This document shows, one piece after another, positions 18,980 through 28,277 of a stretch of 64,000 nt of DNA. The stretch's first letter is position 1. Each line of letters begins with the position of its first letter. The translations under genes were made by a program, and so were the position numbers. Source of the DNA: Paraburkholderia bannensis (GTDB taxonomy: Bacteria; Pseudomonadota; Gammaproteobacteria; Burkholderiales; Burkholderiaceae); NCBI RefSeq assembly GCF_014200455.1, contig NZ_JACHBW010000011.1, positions 219,208-283,207 of the forward strand, in the 5' to 3' direction. The notes beneath the pieces were generated by a model. It was not told the origin of the DNA, did no database searches, and was given only the letters and a program-made list of their open reading frames with translations.

Positions 18980-20267
18980 GGTCGCTCCGGGAATCGGCGT
19001 CATGAACAGGAATGGCTTGATCGCCGTCTTCATTCAGATTGCCCGCGTGCCAGACATAGACGAATACCGCGAGAATCACCGCGGTTTCGCCAGGCGTGAG
19101 CGTGGGCGGATAGAAGAACGAAATCACCAGGATATAGATGAGGTAATCGAACAGCGCGCCGAGAAAATCGTCCTCCACCTTCGCGCGCAGACGCCGGTAG
19201 AGCAAGAGTCCGCGCAGCTGGAACAACAGCAGGATCGCCGCGCCGATAACGCCGTACTCGAACACGATGCCCAGCCACGTGATGTCGGCCAGAAAAAAGA
19301 AATGGTGAAAATAGTCGATCAGGCTGTCGCTGCTCGTGGGGCTGATGGTGCCCACGCCAAACAGCCAGCGCAGGGGATCGCTGCCGAGAAAACCCGAAGC
19401 GAGCTGGATCGAAATACGCCGTGTGTCGAAGCCGTTTTCCGAACTCAGATTGAAGGTGGTCGCCAGATAGCCCGCCGAGAAAACGCCCACGAGCGCGAAC
19501 GGCGCGCACACCAGCAGGCCAAGACGCGCCATCGGCCGCGCCCAGACGAAGGCATTGATGAGCAGCACGCCCATGATGCCGATAATCATCGCGCGCGTTT
19601 TGACGATCAGCAGCGTCACGGCGAACGCCACTGCCACGCCGAAAAAATAACCCAGATGCCGCTCGAAGAATGTGCGCCGGTAGCAGAAAAACAGCAGGAT
19701 GATCGGGAAGTACATCGACATGCGAATGCGATGCCCGCGCGAATCGTTGGTGAAAAAGGACGCCTGCCCGACCACATAGCTGCCGCTGTACCAGCTGTCG
19801 GGCACGATGGCCGCCATCACGATCAGCGCGCAGATCACGATCACGCCCGCGACGATGAAACTGCGTTCGAGTTCGTGCAGCGTCGGTTCGAGTGTCAGCA
19901 GCAGCGCGAGGAAGGAAAAAAAATACAGTAAGGGCAGGAGTTTCACCTGCGCGGTAATACTGGTGAAAAAGCCTTCGTGGAAATAAAACATCGCGGCGAA
20001 ACTCGGAAACAGCACGAGCCACGCGAAGCTGATGAGAATCTGCCGTGTCACCGGAAAGCGCGGATAGCCCGCAAGCCGGAAAGCGGCGGGCAGCGACAGG
20101 ACCGGAAACGCCTTCGACAATGCCCACAACGGCGCGAGCGCGCTGATGTAGTGGAAGGTCTGGCCGAACAGCGGCAGCAGCGCGAGCAGCCATAGCATGA
20201 CGCGCGCTCTCGCCGGTTCGGCGGAAAAGACCGGGGAGAGCGCGGCCTTCGAAGAGGCGGTTTCCAT
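18957..20267 (-). CDS. Wzy-like polysaccharide polymerase
   Basis: A 436-aa integral membrane protein with about ten to twelve hydrophobic segments. A large periplasmic loop lies between residues 255 and 320 (TTFNLSSENGFDTRRISIQL, then SPTSSDSLIDYFHH). The Arg-rich loop RGHRIRMSMYF and the late loop DS-x-LIDYFHHF are typical of Wzy/O-antigen polymerase topology, although primary sequence in this group is poorly conserved. The charged C-terminal tail is cytosolic. The ATG at 20267 is used; a TTG nine bases upstream is also open. Translation is probably coupled to the GH44 gene through a 23-base overlap. Confidence 0.78.
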   Translation of the reverse strand: METASSKAALSPVFSAEPARARVMLWLLALLPLFGQTFHYISALAPLWALSKAFPVLSLPAAFRLAGYPRFPVTRQILISFAWLVLFPSFAAMFYFHEGFFTSITAQVKLLPLLYFFSFLALLLTLEPTLHELERSFIVAGVIVICALIVMAAIVPDSWYSGSYVVGQASFFTNDSRGHRIRMSMYFPIILLFFCYRRTFFERHLGYFFGVAVAFAVTLLIVKTRAMIIGIMGVLLINAFVWARPMARLGLLVCAPFALVGVFSAGYLATTFNLSSENGFDTRRISIQLASGFLGSDPLRWLFGVGTISPTSSDSLIDYFHHFFFLADITWLGIVFEYGVIGAAILLLFQLRGLLLYRRLRAKVEDDFLGALFDYLIYILVISFFYPPTLTPGETAVILAVFVYVWHAGNLNEDGDQAIPVHDADSRSDHAAHATP

Positions 20268-20316
20268 TTCGTACAAGGTGTTCTGCCCGGGAATGCTTAC
20301 TGTCCCCTCGATACCG

Positions 20317-21036
20317 TCAATACAGAACGTGATTGTTCGTGATGGAGTAGTCGAGGCTGCGATTGAACGGCAACACCTTGTCGATGTACTGATCGACCCA
20401 CTGATCGACTTCGGCGATCGACGACTTCGGCACGAAGATCGTGTCCGACGACTGCAGCACGACGTCCTGATTCGAATCGCCCTGATGCGTGAGCGAATCC
20501 AGGTTGATCGTGTGCAGCATCGGGCGCCCGTCCGGGCTGCGGCGGATCAGCACGACTTCATTGGTGCGCGCCGTGTCGAGCAATCCTTGCGCGGCGATTA
20601 CAGCCTGCAGCACGCTCATGCCCGGACGCAATTCGACTTCGCCGGGTTTGCCCACCTGCCCGCCCACATAGATGTGCGAGGAGGTCTGCGTGATGGCCAC
20701 CGCGGCGTGCGCATTGCCTGTGACGCCGTTGGCGGCGAGCGCCTTGTTGATGTTTTCGCCGAGTTGCGCGACCGACAGGCCCGCGGCCGGCATCGTGCCC
20801 GCGAACGGCATCGTCAGCGTGCCGTCCGGCGCGACCGGGCCGCGATAGTTGAGCTCGCCATTGAACGGCAGCAAGACGGAAAGTTCGTCGCCGGGCTGAA
20901 TGCGGTAGACGGAAGGGGTCGAATCGACCCATTTGGCGAAGCTGGCGCGCTGCTGGTATTGAGGCTGCACCCACGTCTGGGAACAGGCGGTCAGCGTCAG
21001 CAGCACCAGAGCAAGAGCCGGGCGAAAAGTCTTCAT
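20317..21036 (-). CDS. Wza-like polysaccharide export lipoprotein
   Basis: A 239-aa outer-membrane polysaccharide export protein. The signal MKTFRPALALVLLTLTAC ends in a lipobox with Cys18. The Poly_export domain begins at YRIQPGDELSVLLPFNGELN, followed by VAPDGTLTMPFAG and a SLBB domain starting IYVGGQVGKPGEVELRPGMSVLQAV. It ends with a QSSDTIFVPKSSIAEVDQWV segment that would form the membrane helix region. It is shorter than E. coli Wza, as usual for this group. It is the first gene of the leftward exopolysaccharide operon and diverges from the Wzz-like gene. Confidence 0.9.
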   Translation of the reverse strand: MKTFRPALALVLLTLTACSQTWVQPQYQQRASFAKWVDSTPSVYRIQPGDELSVLLPFNGELNYRGPVAPDGTLTMPFAGTMPAAGLSVAQLGENINKALAANGVTGNAHAAVAITQTSSHIYVGGQVGKPGEVELRPGMSVLQAVIAAQGLLDTARTNEVVLIRRSPDGRPMLHTINLDSLTHQGDSNQDVVLQSSDTIFVPKSSIAEVDQWVDQYIDKVLPFNRSLDYSITNNHVLY

Positions 21037-21236
21037 CGAGCGTGTAGTGCGTGTCATGGATGGCGCTGACTGGCGATTCCCGCGGCGCAAACGATCAAGA
21101 TCGGATCGACGCCGAAAAGTGTCATCAGGGAACGACAGGGACCGCCCTAAATTTATAGAAATGCAGGCTGAGGCATGTTTTCTTACGTATTATATGCGCC
21201 TTCGGTATCTAACTTGTGGGCCGGGAACCACAGCAC

Positions 21237-23429
21237 ATGGTTATTACAACTAGAACCAGGCCTGAGCGCACTGCTGCAGTTGTTGATTTGACGATCCGGG
21301 ATTATCTCAACACCTTTTTTTATTACCGCAAGATTGCAGCAGCGGTATTTCTTACCATTGTCACAATCGGGGTGGTGGTGGCACTGGTGGTGCCGATGCC
21401 CTATCGCGCTCAGGCGACGCTGCTCGTGCTGTTCGCCGGTTACTACGACCAGTCCAACAATACCAACGGTTCGGCGGGGCTCCAGCCCGCGGCCGGCCAG
21501 CTCGACAGTGTCGAAGCGCAGATCCTCAGCAGCCCTGAACTCCATCGCGACGTCATCATTTCGAAATTGGGGCCGAACGCAAGCGAGCGCGAAATCAACG
21601 CCCAACTGGGCGACTTCGAGCGTCGTCTGCACATCGAACAGAACGACCTCGCCAACACCATCCAGCTGAACTACTCGGACGCCGACCCGAAGGTCGCCGC
21701 CGATGCTCTCGCGCGCCTGCTCGACAAATACTTCCGCCGCCGCGCCACGATCTTTACCTCGGGTCGCGTCGACTTCCTGACCGGCGAGCGCGACGACGTC
21801 AAGGCCCAGCTCGATCGCGCCAACGCCGACCTGCTTACGTTCCAGAAACAACACGGCATTGTCGATGTCGACGACCAGATCTCGCGCGCGGTGCAGCTCG
21901 AAAGCCAGCTCGTCCAGCACAAACTGGATAACGACACAAAACTCGCGCAGGACAGGGGCGAGCTGCAATCCATGCAGGCTTCGTCCAAGGGCGTGCACGC
22001 GACCATCCCGATCTACACCGACGATTCCGAAGCCGCGCACGCGCTGGATACGATGCAGCTTTCGCTGATGCAACTGCAAACGCGCCGCGCCGATTTCGCC
22101 GCGCGCTATCTGCCGAACTCGCCGTTCGTGCAGCAGCTCGACCAGCAGGTCAACGACATGCGCGCCAATATCGCGCGCCAGAAGCAGGAAATGACCACGA
22201 CCACGCGGCTGGGTCACAACGACTATTACGACGTGGTGCAGGGCAAACTGTCCTCGTTGAATGCGAGCATTGCGGGCGAACTCGCGCTGCAGCACGCGCT
22301 CGACCAGCAGATCAGCGACGCACGCACGCGCCTGAAAAACCTCAGCGATATTTCGAGCCAGATGCGCCAGTTGCTGTCCAACCGCGACATCCTCGCGGAC
22401 AGCTTCAAGGACCGTTCGCGCCAGGTGGAGCAGGCAAAGATCCAGCAGGGCCAGGTCAGCCAGGTCAACAGCACCAACGTGCGCGTGATCCAGGCGCCGT
22501 TCCCGCCATCGGTGCGCAGCATTCCGGCCAGCCTGATCGTCATGTCGGCGGTGGCCGCGGGCCTGGTGATCTCGGCGCTCGTCGTGCTGGTGCTTGCCAG
22601 CACGCGCGAAACCTTCCTGAGCCCGGAGCAGGTCGAGCGCTCGCTGTTGCTGCCGGTGCTGGCCGCGCCGCTCATGCTCAGCGGCACAACCGCTACCCGC
22701 CGGGGCGCCGGCGCGCCAGGCCTCGCGACGGTCGAGCCGCCGGTCAGGAGCCGCCCCATGCATCTGGCCTACGGCCGCATGATCGCCGCGATCAACGCGA
22801 GCACCGACGCGAATTCGAAGATCGTCATGGCGCTGTCCTTCAGCAAGAACGATGGACTGCAGGCCGTGATCCGCGGCCTCACCGCCGAACTGGAACACCG
22901 TTCGGCCAGGCCCGTGCTGGTACTCGACATGGCTTCCGCGCCAGACGCGACGCCGCTCTATGGCCAGCCCGACGAGCAAGGCCTGCTGGGCTGGCCGGGT
23001 CACGCCGCCGCGCGCGATCGCGCCGCGAACGCCAGCGCCGATAGCACCGATAGCGCGGCCGGGTCGCACGCCCTGAGCACGGACGGCCTGATTTACGAGC
23101 GCGTCGACGGCCACAATATCGTGGTGGCGCGCCCGCGCAGCGGCATGTTCCCCGCCTCGTGGCAGCAGACCCGCGAACTGTTCGACGCGCTGCGCGCCAG
23201 GCATGACTACATCGTGCTGCACGCGCCGCCCGCGAGCCAGTCGTTCGCCGGCATCGAAAACGCGGCGCTGGCCGATGCCACCATCATGGCCGTGCGCGCC
23301 GAATCGACCCGCAAGCCCGTGGCGCTGGGCCTGAAAACGCAGGTGCTGGATGCGGGCGGCCGACTGGTGGGTCTCGCGCTCACGCATCGTCGCGGCTATA
23401 TTCCCGACCTCATCTACCGCTTCTTCTAA
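21237..23429 (+). CDS. Wzz/GumC-like chain-length protein with degenerate BY-kinase domain
   Basis: A 730-aa inner-membrane copolymerase. A first membrane helix (about 33-52) leads to a periplasmic Wzz region with long coiled coils (about 150-400). The second helix is at about 428-452. Residues 520-730 follow the BY-kinase Rossmann fold. The P-loop is missing: the site reads ALSFSKNDGLQ with no GxxGxGKS. A Walker A'-like strand remains (PVLVLDMAS), and there is no C-terminal tyrosine cluster. So it probably controls polymer length without autophosphorylation. The ATG at 21237 is preferred over a GTG 21 bases upstream. It is the first gene of a rightward operon with the DUF6492 glycosyltransferase gene. 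Confidence 0.85.
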   Translation: MVITTRTRPERTAAVVDLTIRDYLNTFFYYRKIAAAVFLTIVTIGVVVALVVPMPYRAQATLLVLFAGYYDQSNNTNGSAGLQPAAGQLDSVEAQILSSPELHRDVIISKLGPNASEREINAQLGDFERRLHIEQNDLANTIQLNYSDADPKVAADALARLLDKYFRRRATIFTSGRVDFLTGERDDVKAQLDRANADLLTFQKQHGIVDVDDQISRAVQLESQLVQHKLDNDTKLAQDRGELQSMQASSKGVHATIPIYTDDSEAAHALDTMQLSLMQLQTRRADFAARYLPNSPFVQQLDQQVNDMRANIARQKQEMTTTTRLGHNDYYDVVQGKLSSLNASIAGELALQHALDQQISDARTRLKNLSDISSQMRQLLSNRDILADSFKDRSRQVEQAKIQQGQVSQVNSTNVRVIQAPFPPSVRSIPASLIVMSAVAAGLVISALVVLVLASTRETFLSPEQVERSLLLPVLAAPLMLSGTTATRRGAGAPGLATVEPPVRSRPMHLAYGRMIAAINASTDANSKIVMALSFSKNDGLQAVIRGLTAELEHRSARPVLVLDMASAPDATPLYGQPDEQGLLGWPGHAAARDRAANASADSTDSAAGSHALSTDGLIYERVDGHNIVVARPRSGMFPASWQQTRELFDALRARHDYIVLHAPPASQSFAGIENAALADATIMAVRAESTRKPVALGLKTQVLDAGGRLVGLALTHRRGYIPDLIYRFF

Positions 23430-23453
23430 ATACCGGCGCCAGACCGGAACACC

Positions 23454-24437
23454 ATGGACCAAATCAGCGCGATCCTGCCGATCAAGACCCGGGGGCGGCA
23501 CTACGCCGACAACATCGGCCGCTGCGACATCCTGTTTTCGTCGCTACGCCACTTCACCACGCCCGCTACGTTTCATCGCATCGTGCTCGTCGTGCCGCAC
23601 GAAGAAGTCGAGGAAGTCAAAGGCTATGCGAAGGCGTGGTCGGACTTCCCGATCGTGGTGATCGACGAATCGCTCCATATGGGCATCTTCGCGGAGTTCT
23701 CGCAGCGCCATCAGATCCGCAACTGGCACCGCCAGCAGATCATCAAGCTCAACGCGCCCGAGTGGATCGAGACTGAATATTTCATGGTGTTCGACCCGGA
23801 CTGCTTCGCCACGCATGCGTTCACCGCACAGACGCTGGTGCCCGGCGGCCGCGCGCTCACGCATCGCGGCGCGCGCAGGCTTCACCCGGATATCTGGCAA
23901 GCGTCGGCCAGACTGCTCAATGTCGACCCCGGCCTCGACCTCGACGGCCTCTGGTGGACCCCGACCATGCTTTCGCGCACGCTCTGCCTGAAATTGCACG
24001 AGCGCCTCGCGCAGATCCACGGCACCGACTGGCGCCGCGTGCTGCTCGCCAACTATGCGGTGGACTGGACCGAATACACGCTGTACTGGCTCAACGCCTG
24101 CGAGCAAGGCCTGGTCGATCAATATCACACGTGGGCACAACCGGGCCAGCGTACGCTGCACGCTGCCGAAAGCGTCTGGTTCGCCAACGAAATGAAGGAA
24201 TGGAACGCCGCGCAGCACTTCGCCGAAGACAGCGACGGCCTGTTTGCCGTGGTCCAGAGCAACACACGCATTCCGCTGGAGCAGGTCGTCGAGACGCTGT
24301 CCCCGTATTTCCCCATCAAGGTACAGCGCTACGAGCGGCACTTCGATGCGGCGCTCAAGGGCGCGGAACTCTACTCCGCGATTGCGCGGCGCGGGCTCAA
24401 ACTGCTCAACAAACTGCGCGGCAGAGTGACCGCTTAA
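23454..24437 (+). CDS. DUF6492-family putative glycosyltransferase
   Basis: A 327-aa cytosolic protein. The N-terminus SAILPIKTRGRHYADNIGRC and the strand YFMVFDPDCFAT with Asp114-Pro-Asp116 have the layout of a GT-A fold with a DxD metal site. WHRQQIIKLNA and LTHRGARRLHPDIWQ are further conserved-looking segments. It lies 24 bases after the Wzz-like gene. Together with the WecG-type enzyme it probably adds sugars to the lipid-linked repeat unit. The sugar cannot be told from sequence. Confidence 0.78.
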   Translation: MDQISAILPIKTRGRHYADNIGRCDILFSSLRHFTTPATFHRIVLVVPHEEVEEVKGYAKAWSDFPIVVIDESLHMGIFAEFSQRHQIRNWHRQQIIKLNAPEWIETEYFMVFDPDCFATHAFTAQTLVPGGRALTHRGARRLHPDIWQASARLLNVDPGLDLDGLWWTPTMLSRTLCLKLHERLAQIHGTDWRRVLLANYAVDWTEYTLYWLNACEQGLVDQYHTWAQPGQRTLHAAESVWFANEMKEWNAAQHFAEDSDGLFAVVQSNTRIPLEQVVETLSPYFPIKVQRYERHFDAALKGAELYSAIARRGLKLLNKLRGRVTA

Positions 24438-24468
24438 GCGTCAACCGATGCGGGCAATTGCTGCGTAT

Positions 24469-24504
24469 GACGCTTTGTGCGACGCTTCGTGCGACGCTTT
24501 GCCC
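24469..24504. repeat. 12-bp imperfect tandem repeat, three copies
   Basis: GACGCTTTGTGC, GACGCTTCGTGC and GACGCTTTGCCC occur in tandem just after the DUF6492 gene. It is a short noncoding satellite with no assigned role. Confidence 0.65.
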
Positions 24505-24712
24505 CTCAATTTTTCCGCCCTTCGTCCGATAAGACGAAAGCAGGCGCATTGCTATCCGATGGCGAACAAGTAAAAAATTCCGATCGATTTAATTGAAAAA
24601 ACGATATTGGCTTTCAAAGCAAACGTTTGCCATTTAAATCAATCGAATCACCCGCCCATCGAATTCGCCGGAAACTGAAAGAAGCGGAAATATTGAAAGG
24701 AGCAGCAAAGCT

Positions 24713-25930
24713 TTGTTGGGATTTAAAACACGCCGCCATTATTCGATCGCGTTGGCAGGCGGCCTGGGCGCATTTCTGGCGCTTGTCGGCCTGGCTGGTT
24801 GTAGCGGCGGCTCGAACGCAGCCGTTCTCACATCGGGAGCCACGGCTACAGTGGCCGTCACCGGCATCACCCTCTCGCCCAGCACGCTTTCGCTCACCGT
24901 CGCGAAGTCGTCCACGTTGACGGCCAGCGTCCAGCCCGGCGACGCTACCGATTCCGCCCTCACCTGGAGCAGCAGCGATACCCGCATCGCGAACATAGCG
25001 AGCGGCGCCGTCACCTGCGCGGCAGCAGGCAGCGCGACGATCACGGCATCGGCCAGCAACGGGCAGCACGGCACCGCAAGCGTGACGTGCGTGAAGCCGT
25101 TCGCGGTCTACGAATTCCTCAAGCTGAAGTCGTATCAGGACGCAAGCGGCGTGTATACGATCTCGGATAGCTGGTTTCGCGGCCTGGGCATCACCCCGCT
25201 CGATCTGATCTACTCCAGCAAGCTGGTGACCTGCCCGCTCAGCAGTTGCACCGACGAATACATCGTCGATTCCAGCAAGATCGCCACGGCGGCTGCCAGC
25301 GCCGACCGCACCGGCAGCACGCCGGTCTCGCTCGATCTGGAAGTGTGGGATACCAGGCGCTTCTACCCCACGGCAGCGACAGGCAATGGCCAGAGCATCG
25401 TGCAGAATCTGAGCGCAGCGCTCACGGCGTTCAAGGCCGACAACCCCGGCGCCAGCGTGGGCCTCTACGCGGAAGTGCCGCAAAACACCTTCGGCTGGAG
25501 CGCAGCCACCACCGCAACCTATGACGCGCTCAATGCGCAATATGCATCGGTCGCGGCGCTGGTCGATTACTACAGTCCTTCGCTCTACAACTACGGCTAC
25601 GACGGCACGGCCACCGGCGACGCGAACTGGAACAGCGCGGCGGTCTATGCCGTCGGCCAGTCGCACGCCTTCGACACGCTCAACGGCACATCGAAGAAAG
25701 TGCTGCCCTACATCACGCCGGTCTGGACCGATAGCCGCAGCGTGAGCGAGTTCCTCAGTTACGACCAGATGATGTATCGCCTCAAGGCGCTGCGAACCGC
25801 CGGCGCGGACGGTTGCATATTGTGGATTTCGAGCGGCCAGATCGATCCGTCCACAGGCAAGCTGCTCGTGATCGATACAAGCTCGGGCTGGTTCAAGGCG
25901 GTGCTCGATTTCATGGCCTCCGCCGCGTGA
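24713..25930 (+). CDS. Secreted Big2-domain lipoprotein with a TIM-barrel-like C-terminal region
   Basis: A 405-aa protein starting at TTG 24713, preceded by AAAGGAG. The lipobox is LAGC (Cys30). Residues 48-126 form a bacterial Ig-like (Big_2) domain (GITLSPSTLSLTVAKSS and WSSSDTRIANI). Residues 130-405 look like an (alpha/beta) barrel: PVSLDLEVWDTRRFY with Asp208-x-Glu210, then SVGLYAEVP, YYSPSLYNYGYDG, KKVLPYITPVW and DGCILWISS. The strand order and the D-x-E motif resemble GH56 hyaluronidase-type enzymes, but this is my inference. It is a likely secreted polysaccharide-binding or -cleaving partner of the exopolysaccharide. Confidence 0.75.
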   Translation: MLGFKTRRHYSIALAGGLGAFLALVGLAGCSGGSNAAVLTSGATATVAVTGITLSPSTLSLTVAKSSTLTASVQPGDATDSALTWSSSDTRIANIASGAVTCAAAGSATITASASNGQHGTASVTCVKPFAVYEFLKLKSYQDASGVYTISDSWFRGLGITPLDLIYSSKLVTCPLSSCTDEYIVDSSKIATAAASADRTGSTPVSLDLEVWDTRRFYPTAATGNGQSIVQNLSAALTAFKADNPGASVGLYAEVPQNTFGWSAATTATYDALNAQYASVAALVDYYSPSLYNYGYDGTATGDANWNSAAVYAVGQSHAFDTLNGTSKKVLPYITPVWTDSRSVSEFLSYDQMMYRLKALRTAGADGCILWISSGQIDPSTGKLLVIDTSSGWFKAVLDFMASAA

Positions 25931-26014
25931 GTGAGCCTGAATCCGGACACGCAATGTCCTGATCCCCGTTCATACTGATCGAACCGCATCACGGCGATGC
26001 GCAACAGGACAGGT

Positions 26015-26848
26015 ATGAGCGCACAACAGCAACACGCGATCGGGCAGGCCGCGCAATGGATCGGTGCAGCGGACGGCCTGCTCGTCACTGCGGGCGCAGG
26101 CATGGGCGTCGATTCGGGGCTGCCGGATTTCCGCGGCAACGAGGGCCTCTGGCGCGCCTACCCGGCGCTCAGGTCCGCCAGGCTCGCATTCGAATCGATT
26201 GCGAATCCCGCCGCGTTTCGCGCGAATGCGCAACTCGCCTGGGGCTTCTATGGGCATCGCCTCAAGCGCTATCGCGAGACGCAGCCGCATGGCGGTTTCG
26301 CGATCCTGCAACGCTGGGCGCGCGATCCCGAGCATGGCGCGTTCGTCTTCACCAGCAATGTCGATGGGCAGTTCCAGCGCGCCGGTTTCGACGCCCAGAG
26401 CATCGTCGAATACCACGGCTCGATCCATCATCTGCAGTGCTCAATACCCTGCTGCGAACACATCTGGCCCGCCGACGCCTTCGATCCGCAGATCGACGCC
26501 GTGGCGTGCCGGCTCGTGAGCGCCCTGCCGCGCTGCCCGCATTGCGGCGAGATGGCGCGGCCCAATGTGCTGATGTTCGGCGACGCGGCCTGGCTGCCTG
26601 AACGCACCGATGCGCAGCTTGAGCGCCTGCAGACATGGCTCGGCAAGGTGCGACGGCCCGTTGTGATCGAAATGGGTGCGGGCACCAGCCTGCCGACCGT
26701 GCGGCGCTTTAGTGAACGCCACGGGCCGCGCGTCATTCGCATCAATCCGCGCGAGCCGCAGATCGATCCTGCGAAAGGCGTCGGGATTCAAGGTGGCGCG
26801 CGGGAGGTGCTGGAAGCCATCGATGCGCTACGGGGTGCGCGCGTTTAG
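26015..26848 (+). CDS. SIR2-family NAD-dependent protein deacylase
   Basis: A 277-aa sirtuin. The NAD-binding loop GAGMGVDSGLPDFRG is at 27-41, TSNVDGQF at 113-120 and the catalytic His134 in EYHGSIHHLQC. Zinc ligands are Cys142 and Cys146/147 with Cys174-x-x-Cys177. MFGD follows, and late GAGTSLPTVR and INPRE complete the fold. The protein lacks an attached effector domain, so it is a housekeeping-type deacylase rather than a defence SIR2. The ATG at 26015 is preferred for its AGGA site. It stands alone on the plus strand. Confidence 0.9.
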   Translation: MSAQQQHAIGQAAQWIGAADGLLVTAGAGMGVDSGLPDFRGNEGLWRAYPALRSARLAFESIANPAAFRANAQLAWGFYGHRLKRYRETQPHGGFAILQRWARDPEHGAFVFTSNVDGQFQRAGFDAQSIVEYHGSIHHLQCSIPCCEHIWPADAFDPQIDAVACRLVSALPRCPHCGEMARPNVLMFGDAAWLPERTDAQLERLQTWLGKVRRPVVIEMGAGTSLPTVRRFSERHGPRVIRINPREPQIDPAKGVGIQGGAREVLEAIDALRGARV

Positions 26849-26942
26849 GGCATCGGAGACGGCCATCGACCGGTAGACTGGCGAGTCGCACTGACGAACT
26901 TCGCACGCAGATGAACGCCCTCCAGCCCGTCGCACGCGCCAC

Positions 26943-26975
26943 CGGCGCGACTAACGGCGCGACTAACGGCGCGAT
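26943..26975. repeat. 12-bp direct tandem repeat
   Basis: CGGCGCGACTAA occurs twice and a partial third time (26943-26975) in the interval between the sirtuin and AbiEi genes. No role is assigned. Confidence 0.65.
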
Positions 26976-27103
26976 CCCACCGCGTCGCGCGATTCATTCT
27001 TTTTTCTCACCAAATACAAATTTTACCGGGATCGACTAAAATAAATCATGCGCAACCGAGCCTCTGGCCTGCCGGTTCGCCTGCAAAAACCTCATTCGAA
27101 CAC

Positions 27104-27847
27104 ATGGCCAGCAAGACACTTTTACGCCTCATGGAAGGCGTCCCGCGCGGGCAACCGCTCGACCCGCAGATGCTGCGCGATTGCGGCGTCAGCGCCCAGC
27201 AAACCACCTACTTCGTTAGCGCCGGCTGGCTGCAACGTCTCTCCAAAGGCGCGTATCTGCTCGCGGGCGACATGCCCACGCGTGCGGGAGTGCTCGCGTA
27301 TCTGGGCCGCCACGTCAGCGGCCTGCATATCGGCGGCAAGACCGCGCTCGACTGGCAAGGCGGGCGGCTGAGCATCGACGCGCACGCGCGTTTCGCGCTC
27401 TGGGCCCAGCGCCCCTACGTCATGCCCGAATGGGCCGGCGCGCATCTGCCCCATACGCTGCAGACCACGCGTCTTTTCGACGACGCGTTGCCGCCCGGCC
27501 ACGGCGTCGCGCCGCTGCCCAACCTCGATCCGTCGATTCTCGTTTCGCGGCCCGAGCGCGCGCTGCTCGAACTCGCGAGCGATATCGGCAAGCGCGGCGG
27601 CAAAGGTCAGGCGCTCGACGAGGCAATGGCCATCGCGGCAAGGCTGCACGACCTGCGGCCAGCAGTGCTCGACCGCCTGCTGACCCACTGCACGCGCGTG
27701 AAGGTCGTCAAACTCGTACGCGATCTGGGCGCGGCCAGCGGCCACGCATGGGGCCAGGATCTGCAACATCACGTCGACCGGCTCGGTCCCGGCAAACGCT
27801 GGTCGAGCAGCCGCAAGGGCGCGCCTGCCCTCAACCTCAAAGCCTGA
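27104..27847 (+). CDS. AbiEi-type antitoxin/transcriptional regulator without an AbiEii partner
   Basis: A 247-aa protein of the type IV toxin-antitoxin AbiEi family. Residues 1-70 form the winged-helix N-terminal domain (LRDCGVSAQQTTYFVSAGWLQRLSKGAYLLA). The C-terminal antitoxin domain follows, with LHIGGKTALDWQG, SRPERALLELASDIG and a basic tail with HVDRLGPGKRW. Partners in this family are nucleotidyltransferase toxins encoded directly downstream. Here the next gene is a minus-strand BON-domain gene, so no AbiEii is present. It may control a distant toxin or act as a stand-alone regulator. Confidence 0.82.
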   Translation: MASKTLLRLMEGVPRGQPLDPQMLRDCGVSAQQTTYFVSAGWLQRLSKGAYLLAGDMPTRAGVLAYLGRHVSGLHIGGKTALDWQGGRLSIDAHARFALWAQRPYVMPEWAGAHLPHTLQTTRLFDDALPPGHGVAPLPNLDPSILVSRPERALLELASDIGKRGGKGQALDEAMAIAARLHDLRPAVLDRLLTHCTRVKVVKLVRDLGAASGHAWGQDLQHHVDRLGPGKRWSSSRKGAPALNLKA

Positions 27848-27890
27848 TCCCTGGCATCACTAACGAAGTGCGCCCGGCAAGCGTCCTTCG

Positions 27891-28277
27891 TCAGCCATTG
27901 CCTCCATGAAAAAGCGTGAGCTTGTTCGTGACCGACGTGACGCCCTCAACCGAACGCGTCACATCCTCGGCCTGGCGAATCTGATCGCCGCTGCGCACCG
28001 TGCCGCTCAGTGTCACCGCACCGTCACGTGCTCGCACGAACACGCCCGAGACGTCGAATCCCTGCGCCTTGCCGAGCGCACGCCGCACCGCGCGGCCCAG
28101 CGCCCGGTCAGCCTTGGTTGCGTGGCCGCTGTGCGCGGCAGGGGCAGCCGGGGCCGCGTCGTTCGACATCGGCATGCTGGCCGGCATGGCGTCGGATTGT
28201 GCATAAGCCGCACCCGATAGTGCAAGGGTCAGAGCAGCCGCAAAGCGAAAAGCAAGGCGAAAAGTTACCGTCTTCAT
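27891..28277 (-). CDS. Periplasmic BON-domain protein (OsmY-like)
   Basis: A 128-aa secreted protein. The signal peptide covers residues 1-26 with an AYA-Q site. A Pro/Ala/Met-rich linker leads to one BON domain with the pattern FDVSGVFVRARDGAVTLSGTV and VEGVTSVTNKLTLF. BON domains bind phospholipid or link envelope structures. The ATG at 28277 is preceded by GGAG six bases upstream. A second, similar BON gene lies at 37124-37480. Confidence 0.85.
   Translation of the reverse strand: MKTVTFRLAFRFAAALTLALSGAAYAQSDAMPASMPMSNDAAPAAPAAHSGHATKADRALGRAVRRALGKAQGFDVSGVFVRARDGAVTLSGTVRSGDQIRQAEDVTRSVEGVTSVTNKLTLFHGGNG

Noticed and set aside
21183..23501. Long minus-strand open frame of about 770 codons opposite the Wzz-like gene
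   Set aside because: It is the antisense shadow of the Wzz/BY-kinase-like gene and has no recognisable domain.
26015..27847. Sirtuin and AbiEi genes as a defence island
   Set aside because: The sirtuin is a plain deacylase with zinc ligands and no effector domain. AbiEi is orphan and the two genes are separate units.
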